Positions 7,510 to 16,469 of a stretch of DNA of 64,000 nucleotides are shown here, in pieces. Within the stretch, counting starts at the first letter, position 1. The number at the start of each line of letters is the position of its first letter. The stretch lies in assembly GCA_052066835.1 (NCBI GenBank), contig JBQHRJ010000013.1, one strand, 5' to 3'. Under the pieces are notes generated by a model, which worked only from the letters and a program-made list of their open reading frames with translations, had not been told where the DNA came from and ran no database searches. The DNA comes from UBA2821 sp902763335. GTDB lineage: Bacteria; Bacillota; Clostridia; Lachnospirales; Lachnospiraceae. A program made the position numbers and the translations under genes.

Positions 7510-8046
7510 CTATACTAATTCAAGAACTACTTCCATAGCTGCGTCACCTTTACGCTGACCAATCTTGATGATTCTTGTGTAACCACCGTTACGATCTGCA
7601 TACTTAGGTGCTATCTCGTCGAATAACTTCTGAGTAAGATCAACTTCTTTTGTAGCTTTTTTCTTACCAGCAGCATCTGTTGGAACTTCTTTAACCGGAT
7701 AGAGAACTGCAAGCATCTTTCTTCTTGCATGAAGACGTGAAGGGTTATCCTTCTTTATTGTCTTGTCAACTTCATCGAATACTGTAACTTTCTTTCCGTC
7801 AACAACCTCTTTAACTCTCTTTCCATCTTTATCTTTACGGGCAACTTTTGCCTTAACTGTAACTTCTTCGAAATTATCTTTCTCTTTAACTGCCATGGCA
7901 ATTAAACCTTCAGCAACTTTACGAACTTCCTTTGCTCTAGCCTCAGTTGTAACGATTTTACCATTGTTAAGTAAAGCTGTTACCTGACCTCTAAGTAATG
8001 CCTTTCTCTGGCTGGAAGTTCTGCCGAGTTTTCTATATTCTGCCAT
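7510..8046 (-). CDS. rplQ: 50S ribosomal protein L17 with long internal insert
   Basis: The N-terminus (MAEYRKLGRTSSQRKALLRG) and C-terminus (GGYTRIIKIGQRKGDAAMEV) are canonical L17. The protein has 178 residues against about 120 in E. coli. The extra material is a lysine-rich insert, roughly residues 65-130, interrupting the conserved core. L17 lies near the exit tunnel on the large subunit. It is the last gene of the alpha operon section, 29 bases after rpoA, and is followed by a terminator. Inserts in L17 occur in related Clostridia, so this is probably lineage-specific rather than an error. Confidence 0.96.
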   Translation of the reverse strand: MAEYRKLGRTSSQRKALLRGQVTALLNNGKIVTTEARAKEVRKVAEGLIAMAVKEKDNFEEVTVKAKVARKDKDGKRVKEVVDGKKVTVFDEVDKTIKKDNPSRLHARRKMLAVLYPVKEVPTDAAGKKKATKEVDLTQKLFDEIAPKYADRNGGYTRIIKIGQRKGDAAMEVVLELV

Positions 8047-8075
8047 TTTCTTACCTCCTTTACCTGAACGTCAAT

Positions 8076-9035
8076 TTATTCTTCGCCCTGACGTAATGAC
8101 AAGCCAAGTTCTTTCAATTTTGCAAGAACTTCTTCTAAAGATTTGCGTCCAAGGTTACGTACCTTCATCATATCTTCAGGTGTCCTGTTCGTCAGTTCCT
8201 CAACTGTATTAATTCCTGCTCTCTTTAAGCAATTGTATGAGCGGACAGACAATTCAAGTTCGTCGATATTCATCTCAAGAACTTTCTCTTTCTTATTGTC
8301 TTCCTTCTCAACAATAACATCAAAATTCTGACCTTTTTCTGATAAATCAATAAACAGATTCAAATGCTCACTAAGCACCTTTGCTGCTAAACTTACAGCT
8401 TCATCCGGTGCAAGAGTACCATTTGTATAAACATCTAATGTAAGCTTATCAAAATCAGTAATCTGACCTACACGTGTATTCTGTATGGAAATATTAACTC
8501 TTTCAACCGGTGTGTAGATTGAATCGATTGCAATCATACCGATTGGAAGATCATCGCTTTTGTTCTTATCTGAACTTACATAGCCTCTGCCTTTTGTTAT
8601 AGTAAACTCCATATAAAGCTTACTATCACTACCACCATTGAGAGTAGCAATTACCAAATCCGGATTCATAATCTCAATATCAGCGTCAACCTGGATGTCT
8701 GCTGCTGTTACAACACCATCACCAGTTTTATCTATATAAGCCATTTTAACTTCATCAGTTTCGCTATTATTCTTAATAGCTAACTCTTTTACATTCATTA
8801 TAATCTCAGTAACATCTTCCTTAACTCCCGGAATTGAACTGAATTCATGAAGTACTCCTTCAATTCTTACCTGGCTTACTGCTGCGCCCGGAAGAGATGA
8901 AAGCATGATTCTTCTTAATGAATTTCCTAATGTTGTGCCGTATCCTCTCTCAAGAGGTTCAACGACAAACCTTCCATATCTCTTGTCATCAGAGATCTCA
9001 ACTATCTCAATATTAGGTTTTTCAAAATCAAACAT
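8076..9035 (-). CDS. rpoA: RNA polymerase alpha subunit
   Basis: The 319-residue protein has the two-part alpha structure. The N-terminal dimerisation domain includes VEPLERGYGTTLGNSLRRI and SSLPGAAVSQVRIEGVLHEF. The C-terminal domain has RSYNCLKRAGINTVEEL followed by LGRKSLEEVLAKL, which contacts upstream promoter DNA and activators. Length is normal. It sits between rpsD and rplQ as in most bacteria. Confidence 0.98.
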   Translation of the reverse strand: MFDFEKPNIEIVEISDDKRYGRFVVEPLERGYGTTLGNSLRRIMLSSLPGAAVSQVRIEGVLHEFSSIPGVKEDVTEIIMNVKELAIKNNSETDEVKMAYIDKTGDGVVTAADIQVDADIEIMNPDLVIATLNGGSDSKLYMEFTITKGRGYVSSDKNKSDDLPIGMIAIDSIYTPVERVNISIQNTRVGQITDFDKLTLDVYTNGTLAPDEAVSLAAKVLSEHLNLFIDLSEKGQNFDVIVEKEDNKKEKVLEMNIDELELSVRSYNCLKRAGINTVEELTNRTPEDMMKVRNLGRKSLEEVLAKLKELGLSLRQGEE

Positions 9036-9080
9036 TAAAAAGCCCCTCCTTATCCAAATTTTAGGAATTGCCTAACTAGC

Positions 9081-9674
9081 CTACTTTGAATACAATTCGA
9101 CAATAAGCATCTCATCTACTGGGACATCAATGATTTCTCTTGTAGGTAACTCTTTAACAGTACCCTTGAAGTTCTCATGATCTGCTTCAAGCCACTCTGG
9201 AACAAGTCTTCCGTCTGTTACCTCGAAAATGTCTTTGTATCTCTGTGAACTCTGGTATTTCTCTGCTATTTCAATAACATCTCCAGCTTTAACCAGATAT
9301 GAAGGTATATTTACACGTTTTCCATTTACTAATACATGCTTATGATCAACTATCTGTCTTGCTTCTTTTCTTGTTCTAGCCATTCCGAGACGGAACATAA
9401 CATTGTCAAGTCTGAGCTCAAGTAAAACCATAAGATTAGCACCAGTCATACCCTGCATCTTCTGTGCTTTCTCATAATAATTTCTAAAAGGTTTCTCTAA
9501 TACGCCATAGATGAATTTTGCCTTCTGTTTTTCTCTTAACTGAAGACCGTACTCACTCATCTTTCTGTTTGCTCTCTTTAATTCTCTTGTTGATTTCTTA
9601 TCTATTCCTAAATAAACCGGATCCAACCCAAGTGATCTGCATCTTTTAAGAACCGGTGTTCTATTTACTGCCAT
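9081..9674 (-). CDS. rpsD: 30S ribosomal protein S4
   Basis: This 197-residue S4 contains SEYGLQLREKQKAKFIYGV, the S4 RNA-binding segment LDNVMFRLGMARTRKEARQ followed by HVLVNGKRVNIPSYLV, and ends ELYSK. The N-terminus lacks the cysteine cluster seen in zinc-binding S4 paralogues. S4 starts 16S rRNA assembly and in many bacteria represses its own operon. It lies 16 bases after rpsK. Confidence 0.98.
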   Translation of the reverse strand: MAVNRTPVLKRCRSLGLDPVYLGIDKKSTRELKRANRKMSEYGLQLREKQKAKFIYGVLEKPFRNYYEKAQKMQGMTGANLMVLLELRLDNVMFRLGMARTRKEARQIVDHKHVLVNGKRVNIPSYLVKAGDVIEIAEKYQSSQRYKDIFEVTDGRLVPEWLEADHENFKGTVKELPTREIIDVPVDEMLIVELYSK

Positions 9675-9690
9675 CTATTTGCACCTCCTA

Positions 9691-10083
9691 TTAGACTCTT
9701 CTGCGTTTTGGTGGACGACATCCATTATGTGGTACAGGAGTTACGTCCTTAATACTTGTAACCTCAAGTCCGCAAGCCTGAAGAGCACGGATTGCTGCTT
9801 CTCTTCCTGAACCTGGACCTTTAACCATAACATCTACTGATTTTAATCCGTGAACTAAAGCTGCCTTAGTAGCAGTTTCTGCTGCCATCTGAGCTGCATA
9901 AGGAGTAGATTTCCTTGAACCTCTAAAACCAAGACCACCGGCACTAGCCCAAGAAAGAGCATTTCCTTCATTGTCTGTCAATGTTACTATTGTATTGTTA
10001 AATGATGACTGGATATGTGCCTGTCCGCGTTCAACGTTTTTCTTTACACGCTTTTTTGTCACTTTTTTTGTAACTTTAGCCAT
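9691..10083 (-). CDS. rpsK: 30S ribosomal protein S11
   Basis: The 130-residue S11 has the lysine-rich start MAKVTKKVTKKRVKKN, then GQAHIQSSFNNTIVTLTD, GFRGSRKSTPYAAQ and the C-terminal DVTPVPHNGCRPPKRRRV. It forms part of the mRNA-binding platform of the small subunit. It follows rpsM by about 100 bases. Confidence 0.98.
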   Translation of the reverse strand: MAKVTKKVTKKRVKKNVERGQAHIQSSFNNTIVTLTDNEGNALSWASAGGLGFRGSRKSTPYAAQMAAETATKAALVHGLKSVDVMVKGPGSGREAAIRALQACGLEVTSIKDVTPVPHNGCRPPKRRRV

Positions 10084-10185
10084 TCTAAACTAACCTCCCT
10101 TATGGGTTCTTTCTATTTTAATATTTTCTGTGTTTCTAAATTTTTTGGATTTTTAATAATATACAGGTTTTATAAGAAAAATTAA

Positions 10186-10554
10186 TTATTTCTTCTTATT
10201 AGCAACTGTACGCTTAGGACCTTTACGAGTTCTTGCATTTGTCTTAGTCTTCTGACCACGAACCGGAAGTCCTTTTCTATGACGAATTCCTCTATAGCAT
10301 CCGATTTCCTGAAGTCTCTTGATGTTCATAGCGATTTCTCTTCTTAAATCACCTTCAACTGTCTGTGAAGCAGCGATAACTTCATTAATCTTCTTTACTT
10401 CTTCGTCTGTTAAATCTCTAACACGTGTATTAGGATCTACATTAGCTTCTGCAAGAATACGATTAGCACTTACTCTACCGATTCCATATACATAAGTTAA
10501 TCCGATTTCAACACGTTTCTCTCTTGGTAAATCAACACCTGAAATACGAGCCAT
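10186..10554 (-). CDS. rpsM: 30S ribosomal protein S13
   Basis: This 122-residue S13 begins MARISGVDLPREKRVEIGLT and ends in a basic tail. The GCYRGIRHRKGLPVRGQ segment is diagnostic. It sits in the head of the small subunit and contacts L5 and the P-site tRNA. It follows rpmJ after a 190-base spacer that contains palindromes. Confidence 0.98.
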   Translation of the reverse strand: MARISGVDLPREKRVEIGLTYVYGIGRVSANRILAEANVDPNTRVRDLTDEEVKKINEVIAASQTVEGDLRREIAMNIKRLQEIGCYRGIRHRKGLPVRGQKTKTNARTRKGPKRTVANKKK

Positions 10555-10618
10555 GTGCGTATTACACCTCCATTAATATTCTCTTCGTTGTTTTTTATAG
10601 ACATCAACATACGTAGCC

Positions 10619-10742
10619 CGTTATAAATAACGTCTGAAATGTTGTACGCAGCCGAAGCCTACAGTTTATTGTTATATTTTATAGCAATGATACAACTAAT
10701 CCTAGTGTTTCATTACTGCAGCCGCATTATAAATAAGCATGA
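10619..10742 (-). repeat. Palindromic spacer between rpmJ and rpsM
   Basis: CGTTATAAATAACG (10619-10632) is a perfect short palindrome. A related string, GCAGCCGCATTATAAATAAG, lies about 90 bases away at 10718-10738. The spacer is longer than its neighbours and holds no ORF. It may carry an internal regulatory RNA or a decayed repeat. Confidence 0.35.
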
Positions 10743-10748
10743 TAGGAA

Positions 10749-10862
10749 TTAGCCCTGTCTCTGCTTATGCTTTGGGTTTTCGCAGATTACTCTGACTCTG
10801 CCCTTTCTCTTGATAACCTTGCATTTTTCGCAAATTGGTTTTACTGATGATCTAACCTTCAC
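10749..10862 (-). CDS. rpmJ: 50S ribosomal protein L36
   Basis: This 37-residue protein reads MKVRSSVKPICEKCKVIKRK and continues to PKHKQRQG. It carries the zinc ligands CEKC, a later cysteine and a histidine, so it is the zinc-type L36. It starts with GTG at 10862, seven bases after a strong AAAGGAGG. It lies between infA and rpsM, the usual place. Confidence 0.96.
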   Translation of the reverse strand: MKVRSSVKPICEKCKVIKRKGRVRVICENPKHKQRQG

Positions 10863-10948
10863 GGTAAATCCTCCTTTCAAAAAAAATCCGATTTTTAGTA
10901 TAGCATGACTGCTTTATTTTAGCAAGTATAATTTTTACAAAAATCGAA

Positions 10949-11167
10949 TTATTTGTCTCTCCAGATAATACGACCTTTTGACAAATCATATGGAGACATT
11001 TCTATAGTAACTTTATCACCAGGTAAAATTCTGATGAAGTTCATTCTTAACTTACCGCTGATATGTGCAAGTACCTTATGACCATTTTCTAATTCTACCT
11101 GAAACATTGCGTTAGGCAATTTCTCAATTACTGTTCCTTCTATCTCTATAACATCAGTTTTTGACAT
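10949..11167 (-). CDS. infA: Translation initiation factor IF-1
   Basis: This 72-residue OB-fold protein reads MSKTDVIEIEGTVIEKLPN and ends LSKGRIIWRDK. It binds the 30S A site during initiation. An in-frame GTG two codons upstream is possible, but AGGAGG is 8 bases before the ATG at 11167. It is followed by rpmJ. Confidence 0.98.
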   Translation of the reverse strand: MSKTDVIEIEGTVIEKLPNAMFQVELENGHKVLAHISGKLRMNFIRILPGDKVTIEMSPYDLSKGRIIWRDK

Positions 11168-11185
11168 CTTCACAACCTCCTAATT

Positions 11186-11467
11186 TTAATCGACTGTCCT
11201 GAACTGTTTTAACGCTTTGCGTATTGCTGTTCCGATTTCCACATCATTGAGCGGAACACCATTTTTTATTTTTTCAGATATACATTCATCTTCATAATGA
11301 ACCGTCTGTACATGTTTTTTGTTTTTCTTCTTGGGATTGTCTGCTGTTTTATATTTACCGTCTGCCAGATAAACATATTCTCCGTCTTCCTTTATTATGA
11401 TATATAAATTATCTTTATCATGTCCGGATTTAGAAAAAGCAAACTCTCCAAGCTTATAAGTTATCAT
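11186..11467 (-). CDS. KOW-domain RNA-binding protein
   Basis: This 93-residue basic protein begins MITYKLGEFAFSKSGHDKDN, a KOW-like beta segment reminiscent of L14e/L27e-type proteins, followed by a lysine-rich patch (NPKKKNKKHVQTVHYED). Such a gene is typically found between map and infA in Clostridia and is annotated as a KOW-domain RNA-binding protein of unknown role. Its start overlaps the map stop by 4 bases, so it is translationally coupled. A ribosome-associated function is inferred. Confidence 0.85.
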   Translation of the reverse strand: MITYKLGEFAFSKSGHDKDNLYIIIKEDGEYVYLADGKYKTADNPKKKNKKHVQTVHYEDECISEKIKNGVPLNDVEIGTAIRKALKQFRTVD

Positions 11468-12231
11468 CGACTTTCCTCACTTAACAATGTTAATATTTCC
11501 GGCTGACCGTCAGTAATCAGCACTGTGTTCTCATAATGGGCTGCCAATGATTTATCCTTTGTCACAACAGTCCACCTGTCAGGAAGCCATTTTACATCTG
11601 CCCCTCCCGCCGTAATCATAGGTTCAATTGCAAGTGTCATACAACTTTCCAATTTTATCCCCCTACGATTCATACAGTAATTCGGGATTTGAGGAGCTTC
11701 ATGCAATTCCTGCCCAATACCATGACCCACAAGTTCTTTTACAATCCCGTAACCTGCTTTTGTGGCACAATTACCTATAGCTTTGCATATATCATTAAGA
11801 TGATTACCTGCTTTTGCCTGTTGTATACCATCAAAAAAGCACTGTCTGGTTACATCGATTAATCGTTGTGCCTCATCGCTTATATTACCGACTCCATGAG
11901 TTCTGGCTGCGTCTGAATGGTATCCTTTGTATATTAATCCGGCATCAAGACTGACAATATCTCCATCCTTTAATATTCTGTTATCGGATGGAATACCATG
12001 TACAATCTCTTCATTTACTGATACACAGATAGATGCCGGATATCCCTGATAGTTAAGAAATGAAGGAATACATCCGAAACCTCTGATTATTTTTTCACCA
12101 AGCCTGTCTATATCTTTAGTAGATACTCCCGGCTTCACGAATTTCTCAAGTTCATTATGAACTATCGCCAATAATCTTCCGGCTTCACGCATATATTCTA
12201 TTTCCCTTTGGGATTTTATTGTTACAGACAT
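11464..12231 (-). CDS. map: Methionine aminopeptidase type I
   Basis: The enzyme removes N-terminal methionine from nascent proteins. The 255-residue sequence shows the five metal ligands in context: DAGLIYKGYHSDAARTHGVG (two aspartates), GHGIGQELHEAP (histidine), LAIEPM (glutamate) and AAHYENTVLI (glutamate). There is no N-terminal SH3-binding or zinc extension. It starts 3 bases after the adk stop and overlaps the KOW gene. Confidence 0.97.
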   Translation of the reverse strand: MSVTIKSQREIEYMREAGRLLAIVHNELEKFVKPGVSTKDIDRLGEKIIRGFGCIPSFLNYQGYPASICVSVNEEIVHGIPSDNRILKDGDIVSLDAGLIYKGYHSDAARTHGVGNISDEAQRLIDVTRQCFFDGIQQAKAGNHLNDICKAIGNCATKAGYGIVKELVGHGIGQELHEAPQIPNYCMNRRGIKLESCMTLAIEPMITAGGADVKWLPDRWTVVTKDKSLAAHYENTVLITDGQPEILTLLSEESR

Positions 12232-12234
12232 TTT

Positions 12235-12879
12235 TTAAGCTCCCAATACCTTTACGATATCCTGGAAAACTTCTTCCATATCTTTAGTACCGTCTACCTC
12301 AGCTAACACATTCTTTGTTGTATAGTAATCAATAAGCGGCTGTGTCTGCTCATGGTATACATTTAATCTCTTTGTAACTGTCTCAGGCTTATCATCATCA
12401 CGAAGAACAAGTTCCTTACCGCAGTTATCACATATTCCCTCTTTCTTTGGAGGAATGTGAACTAAATGATAAGTTGCTCCACATGCAAGACAAGCACGTC
12501 TTCCGGACATTCTTCTTACGATATTCTCATCAGGAACTTCCACATTAATTGCGTAATCAATCTTGTCTCCAAGTTTCTCCAATGCAGCATCAAGACTCTC
12601 TGCCTGTGGTATTGTTCTTGGAAAACCGTCTAATACATATCCGTTACTGCAATCATCCTGCTGTACTCTGTCAACTACAAGGTCAACTACAAGTTCGTCA
12701 GGAACAAGTAATCCCTGATCCATATAAGTTTTAGCTTTCTTTCCTAATTCAGTTCCTTCTTTAATGTTAGCTCTGAATATATCTCCTGTAGAAATGTGTG
12801 GTATAGAGTATTTATCAGCTATTTTCTTAGCCTGTGTACCCTTACCTGCACCAGGTGCACCCAACATAATAATTTTCAT
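12235..12879 (-). CDS. adk: Adenylate kinase, zinc-binding LID type
   Basis: The 214-residue enzyme interconverts 2 ADP with ATP and AMP. The P-loop GAPGAGKGTQ is at the N-terminus and the DGFPRT substrate motif is in the middle. The LID domain has two CxxC pairs (CLACG and CDNCG), the zinc-type LID of Gram-positive bacteria. It sits between secY and map as in many Firmicutes. Confidence 0.98.
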   Translation of the reverse strand: MKIIMLGAPGAGKGTQAKKIADKYSIPHISTGDIFRANIKEGTELGKKAKTYMDQGLLVPDELVVDLVVDRVQQDDCSNGYVLDGFPRTIPQAESLDAALEKLGDKIDYAINVEVPDENIVRRMSGRRACLACGATYHLVHIPPKKEGICDNCGKELVLRDDDKPETVTKRLNVYHEQTQPLIDYYTTKNVLAEVDGTKDMEEVFQDIVKVLGA

Positions 12880-12988
12880 ATTACGACCATACCTTTCTTT
12901 ATTATATAATTATTTATTTACGTTATATAAGTAATATGACAATGAACCGCAGAATAATCTGCGTTCCATTGCCCATATTGTGTCAAGT

Positions 12989-14317
12989 CTATTCTGTTAA
13001 AAATCCTTTGTAATTTCTTACAACCATCATGGATTCTATCTGTTTGATTGTCTCCAAAACAACACCAACGATAATGATCATAGACGTTCCACCAAATGAA
13101 AGGTTCTGACCAGTAATTCCTGAAAACAGGATTGGTATTGACGCTACAATAAGAAGTCCTACTGCACCGATGAAAACAATATAATTGAGCATAGTATTCA
13201 GATACTCTGTTGTCGGCTTACCCGGTCTGATTCCCGGTATAAATCCGCCCTGTTTCTTCATATTATCTGCAACTTCCATAGGATTGAATGTAATAGATGT
13301 ATAGAAATATGCAAATCCTATAACCATTACTATATAAACGAGGAATCCTATAGAATATTTAAGGCTAGCTCCACCCTTACACCAATAACTTGATGTAAAA
13401 TAAAATGTCCACTCCGGTGTTCCACCTGTAACAAATCTTGCGATAACTACAGGGAACTGTAAAATTGACTGAGCAAAGATGATAGGAATAACTCCGGCTG
13501 TATTAACTTTAAGAGGAATATTTGAAGACTGTCCACCGACTGCCTTTCTTCCCTGAATCTTTTTAGCATACTGTACCGGTATTCTTCTCTCTCCACCCTG
13601 TAAAATAACTACAAGTGCTACAAGAACCAAAACGGCTACAACGATTAATATAGCTCCAAGTCCTTTTGCACCAACTGAGCTTCCATTTACTACATATTTT
13701 TCAAAGAGGCTTGCAAAATCACTTGGGATTCTTGCAACGATGTTAATTAATAACACGATTGAAATACCATTTCCAACACCTCTCTCGTTAATAGTCTCTC
13801 CGAGCCACATAACGAGTGCTGAACCGGCAGTCATTGTGATAACTGCAACAGTGATTACTCCGGCATATTTAGCTGTACTCATTGATGCTCTTGCACCGAA
13901 AAGTCCCTGACTACCAAATCCGATAGCCATAGCTATACTTTCAATCAAAGATAATACAACTGTCATATATCTTGTGATTTCAGCAATTTTCTTTCTGCCT
14001 TCTTCTCCGTCTTTCTGAAGTTCTTCAAGAGAAGGAATCGCTATTGTCAATAACTGCATTATAATAGAAGCAGTTATGTATGGTGTGATGTTCAACGCAA
14101 ATAACGACATGTTCTCGAAAGAACCACCTGTCATCGCATCAAAAAAACTGAACGCACCACCTGCAAACTGTTCTGTTAAATCCTTTATCACTGAACTGTC
14201 AGTGCCAGGGATTGGCACCTGACAACCAATCCTGACAACGACTAAAATAAAGAATGTATATAATAATCTTTTTCTAATCTCTTGTACCTTTAATGCATTA
14301 CGAAGAGTTTTTAACAT
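12989..14317 (-). CDS. secY: Protein translocase subunit SecY
   Basis: This 442-residue protein has ten predicted membrane segments. Signatures include GSALVMWLGETINERGVGNG, the cytosolic loop QGGERRIPVQYAKK and FNPMEVADNMKKQGGFIPGI. It forms the membrane channel with SecE and SecG. Its start overlaps the rplO stop (TAATG), giving tight coupling. Confidence 0.98.
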   Translation of the reverse strand: MLKTLRNALKVQEIRKRLLYTFFILVVVRIGCQVPIPGTDSSVIKDLTEQFAGGAFSFFDAMTGGSFENMSLFALNITPYITASIIMQLLTIAIPSLEELQKDGEEGRKKIAEITRYMTVVLSLIESIAMAIGFGSQGLFGARASMSTAKYAGVITVAVITMTAGSALVMWLGETINERGVGNGISIVLLINIVARIPSDFASLFEKYVVNGSSVGAKGLGAILIVVAVLVLVALVVILQGGERRIPVQYAKKIQGRKAVGGQSSNIPLKVNTAGVIPIIFAQSILQFPVVIARFVTGGTPEWTFYFTSSYWCKGGASLKYSIGFLVYIVMVIGFAYFYTSITFNPMEVADNMKKQGGFIPGIRPGKPTTEYLNTMLNYIVFIGAVGLLIVASIPILFSGITGQNLSFGGTSMIIIVGVVLETIKQIESMMVVRNYKGFLTE

Positions 14318-14760
14318 TAAATCACCTCACAGGTTCCACCAGCAGCTTCAATTTTGCTCTTAGCACCTTCACTGAATGCACTAACCTTAACATTGAGCTT
14401 TTTGGTAAGTTCTCCATTTCCAAGGATCTTAACACCATCTCTAGGATTCTTTACAATACCCTTATCGATTAACTCTTCAACAGTAACTACATCACCGTCT
14501 GAGAATTTATCCTCAAGTACACTTATGTTGATTCCAACAATGTACTTTGTATTTCTGTTTGTGAAACCTCTCTTAGGTATTCTCCTGTATAAAGGCATCT
14601 GTCCACCTTCGAAACCGATTCTAGGAGCACCTGAACGAGCCTTCTGTCCTTTATGACCTTTACCAGCTGTCTTACCGTTTCCGGATCCATGTCCACGACC
14701 TCTTCTGAAGTTATCGTTATGTGTTGAACCCTCTGCAGGTCTTAAATTTGATAAGTCCAT
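14317..14760 (-). CDS. rplO: 50S ribosomal protein L15
   Basis: The 147-residue L15 begins MDLSNLRPAEGSTHNDNFRR, with the glycine-rich RGRGHGSGNGKTAGKGHKGQ segment that threads into 23S rRNA, and GFEGGQMPLYRRIPKRGF. It overlaps secY by one base. Confidence 0.98.
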   Translation of the reverse strand: MDLSNLRPAEGSTHNDNFRRGRGHGSGNGKTAGKGHKGQKARSGAPRIGFEGGQMPLYRRIPKRGFTNRNTKYIVGINISVLEDKFSDGDVVTVEELIDKGIVKNPRDGVKILGNGELTKKLNVKVSAFSEGAKSKIEAAGGTCEVI

Positions 14761-14782
14761 GATTGCACCTCCTTATTTCAGA

Positions 14783-14965
14783 TTATATTTCTTCTACTTT
14801 TACTAAATGTCTAACTTGCTGAATCATACCTCTTACTGCAGGATTATCAGGCATCTCAACAGTCTTGTTAAGCTTTCTTAAACCTAAAGCTTCAACTGTT
14901 TTTCTATGCTTTGGAACTGCACCAATAGTAGATTTTACTAATGTGATTTTTAATTTCTGTGCCAT
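14783..14965 (-). CDS. rpmD: 50S ribosomal protein L30
   Basis: A 60-residue L30 with KITLVKSTIGAVPKHRKTVE and LNKTVEMPDNPAVRGMIQQV. It lies between rpsE and rplO, the standard spc-operon position. Confidence 0.97.
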   Translation of the reverse strand: MAQKLKITLVKSTIGAVPKHRKTVEALGLRKLNKTVEMPDNPAVRGMIQQVRHLVKVEEI

Positions 14966-14980
14966 TATTCTTTCCTCCTA

Positions 14981-15490
14981 TTAGCCTAAGATTTCTTCTA
15001 CAGATTTTCCACGAAGCTTGGCTACTTCCTCAGGAGTCTTTAATCCAGATAATCCGGCGATTGTAGCTAAAACTACATTCTGCTTGTTATTTGAACCTAA
15101 TGACTTTGTTCTGATATTTTTGATTCCTGCAAGCTCAAGTACGTTACGCGCAGGACCACCTGCGATAACTCCGGTACCTTCTGGAGCTTTCTTCAGTAAT
15201 ACTGAAGCACTGCCAAACTCTCCCATTGTATCATGAGGAATACTTAAGTTTTCATCAATAGCTACGGTTATAAGTTTCTTTATTGCATCTTCTTTTCCTT
15301 TACGAATAGCTTCAGGAATTTCAGCTGCTTTTCCTAAACCTGCACCAACGTGTCCGTTACCGTCACCGACAACAACAAGGGCTGCAAATCTCATGTTACG
15401 TCCACCTTTAACAACCTTTGTTACACGCTTAATTGATACTACTTTTTCTTCTAACTCTAACTGACTAGCATCAACGATTGTACGTTTCAT
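14981..15490 (-). CDS. rpsE: 30S ribosomal protein S5
   Basis: The 169-residue S5 has the double-stranded RNA-binding N-terminal domain (LEEKVVSIKRVTKVVKGGR, ALVVVGDGNGHVGAGLGKA) and the C-terminal domain with GTGVIAGGPARNVLELAGI. It helps ribosomal fidelity together with S4. Confidence 0.98.
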   Translation of the reverse strand: MKRTIVDASQLELEEKVVSIKRVTKVVKGGRNMRFAALVVVGDGNGHVGAGLGKAAEIPEAIRKGKEDAIKKLITVAIDENLSIPHDTMGEFGSASVLLKKAPEGTGVIAGGPARNVLELAGIKNIRTKSLGSNNKQNVVLATIAGLSGLKTPEEVAKLRGKSVEEILG

Positions 15491-15506
15491 GTGTTCTCCT
15501 CCTTGA

Positions 15507-15875
15507 TTAGAATTCCAGACCAGCTTCTCTTGCTGCTTCTGCTAATGCCTTAACTTTACCCTGATATATGAATCCGCCTCTATCAAAGACAACAGTCTTA
15601 ATACCTTTGTCTAACGCTTTTTTAGCAATTACAGTACCTAAGTGTGCTGCTGCATCAACGTTATTTGTCTTCTCACACTCAGCCTTAACTTCTTTCTGAA
15701 GAGTTGAAGCTGATACAAGTGTATTTCCAACTGTATCGTCAATAATCTGAGCGTACATATGATTATTACTTCTAAACACAGCTAAACGTGGGCACTGCGC
15801 TGTACCGCTTAAACGGTTACGTATTCTTCTATGTTTATCTAAACGAACTTTAGTTCTTGATTTCTTGCTAACCAT
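15507..15875 (-). CDS. rplR: 50S ribosomal protein L18
   Basis: The 122-residue L18 begins MVSKKSRTKVRLDKHRRIRN and includes RLAVFRSNNHMYAQIIDD and VVFDRGGFIYQGKVKALAEA. An in-frame GTG three codons upstream overlaps the ribosome binding site, so the ATG at 15875 is used. L18 binds 5S rRNA with L5. Confidence 0.97.
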   Translation of the reverse strand: MVSKKSRTKVRLDKHRRIRNRLSGTAQCPRLAVFRSNNHMYAQIIDDTVGNTLVSASTLQKEVKAECEKTNNVDAAAHLGTVIAKKALDKGIKTVVFDRGGFIYQGKVKALAEAAREAGLEF

Positions 15876-15892
15876 CTTTGTCACTCCTTTAA

Positions 15893-16435
15893 TTATTTCT
15901 TACCAGTCTTACCGACTTTACGTCTAATAACTTCATCAGCATACTTAATACCTTTTCCTTTATAAGGTTCAGGACTTCTCTTTGCTCTGATTTCAGCAGC
16001 ATACTGGCCAACTTTTTCTTTATCGATACCTTTAACTGTAATCTTGTTTGTTCCATCCATAACTGTCTCGATTCCTTCCGGATCTTCCATCTCAACAGGA
16101 TGTGAATAACCAAGTGATAACACTAACTTCTTGCCCTGTTTCTGTCCTCTGTATCCAACACCGTTGATTTCGAGAACTTTCTCATATCCTTCAGTAACAC
16201 CTGTTACCATATTTGCAATAAGTGTTCTTGTAAGACCGTGTAAAGATTTCATTTTCTTTAAATCATTTGGTCTTGAAACAACAACATGATTGTCTTCTAC
16301 CTTAATTTCCATTTCCGAAGGTAATACTCTTTCAAGTGTTCCCTTTGGTCCTTTTACAGTCACCTTATTATTTTCTGCTATATCAACAGTTACCCCTGCA
16401 GGTATAGCGATAGGCATTCTTCCTATACGTGACAT
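15893..16435 (-). CDS. rplF: 50S ribosomal protein L6
   Basis: The 180-residue L6 starts MSRIGRMPIAIPAGVTVDIA. It contains GPKGTLERVLP and the C-terminal signature KVGQYAAEIRAKRSPEPYKG. The ATG at 16435 has AGGAGG 8 bases upstream; the in-frame GTG upstream is part of that site. Confidence 0.97.
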   Translation of the reverse strand: MSRIGRMPIAIPAGVTVDIAENNKVTVKGPKGTLERVLPSEMEIKVEDNHVVVSRPNDLKKMKSLHGLTRTLIANMVTGVTEGYEKVLEINGVGYRGQKQGKKLVLSLGYSHPVEMEDPEGIETVMDGTNKITVKGIDKEKVGQYAAEIRAKRSPEPYKGKGIKYADEVIRRKVGKTGKK

Positions 16436-16469
16436 GCCGTGCACCTCCTATTTATTTAGAGTTAATATA

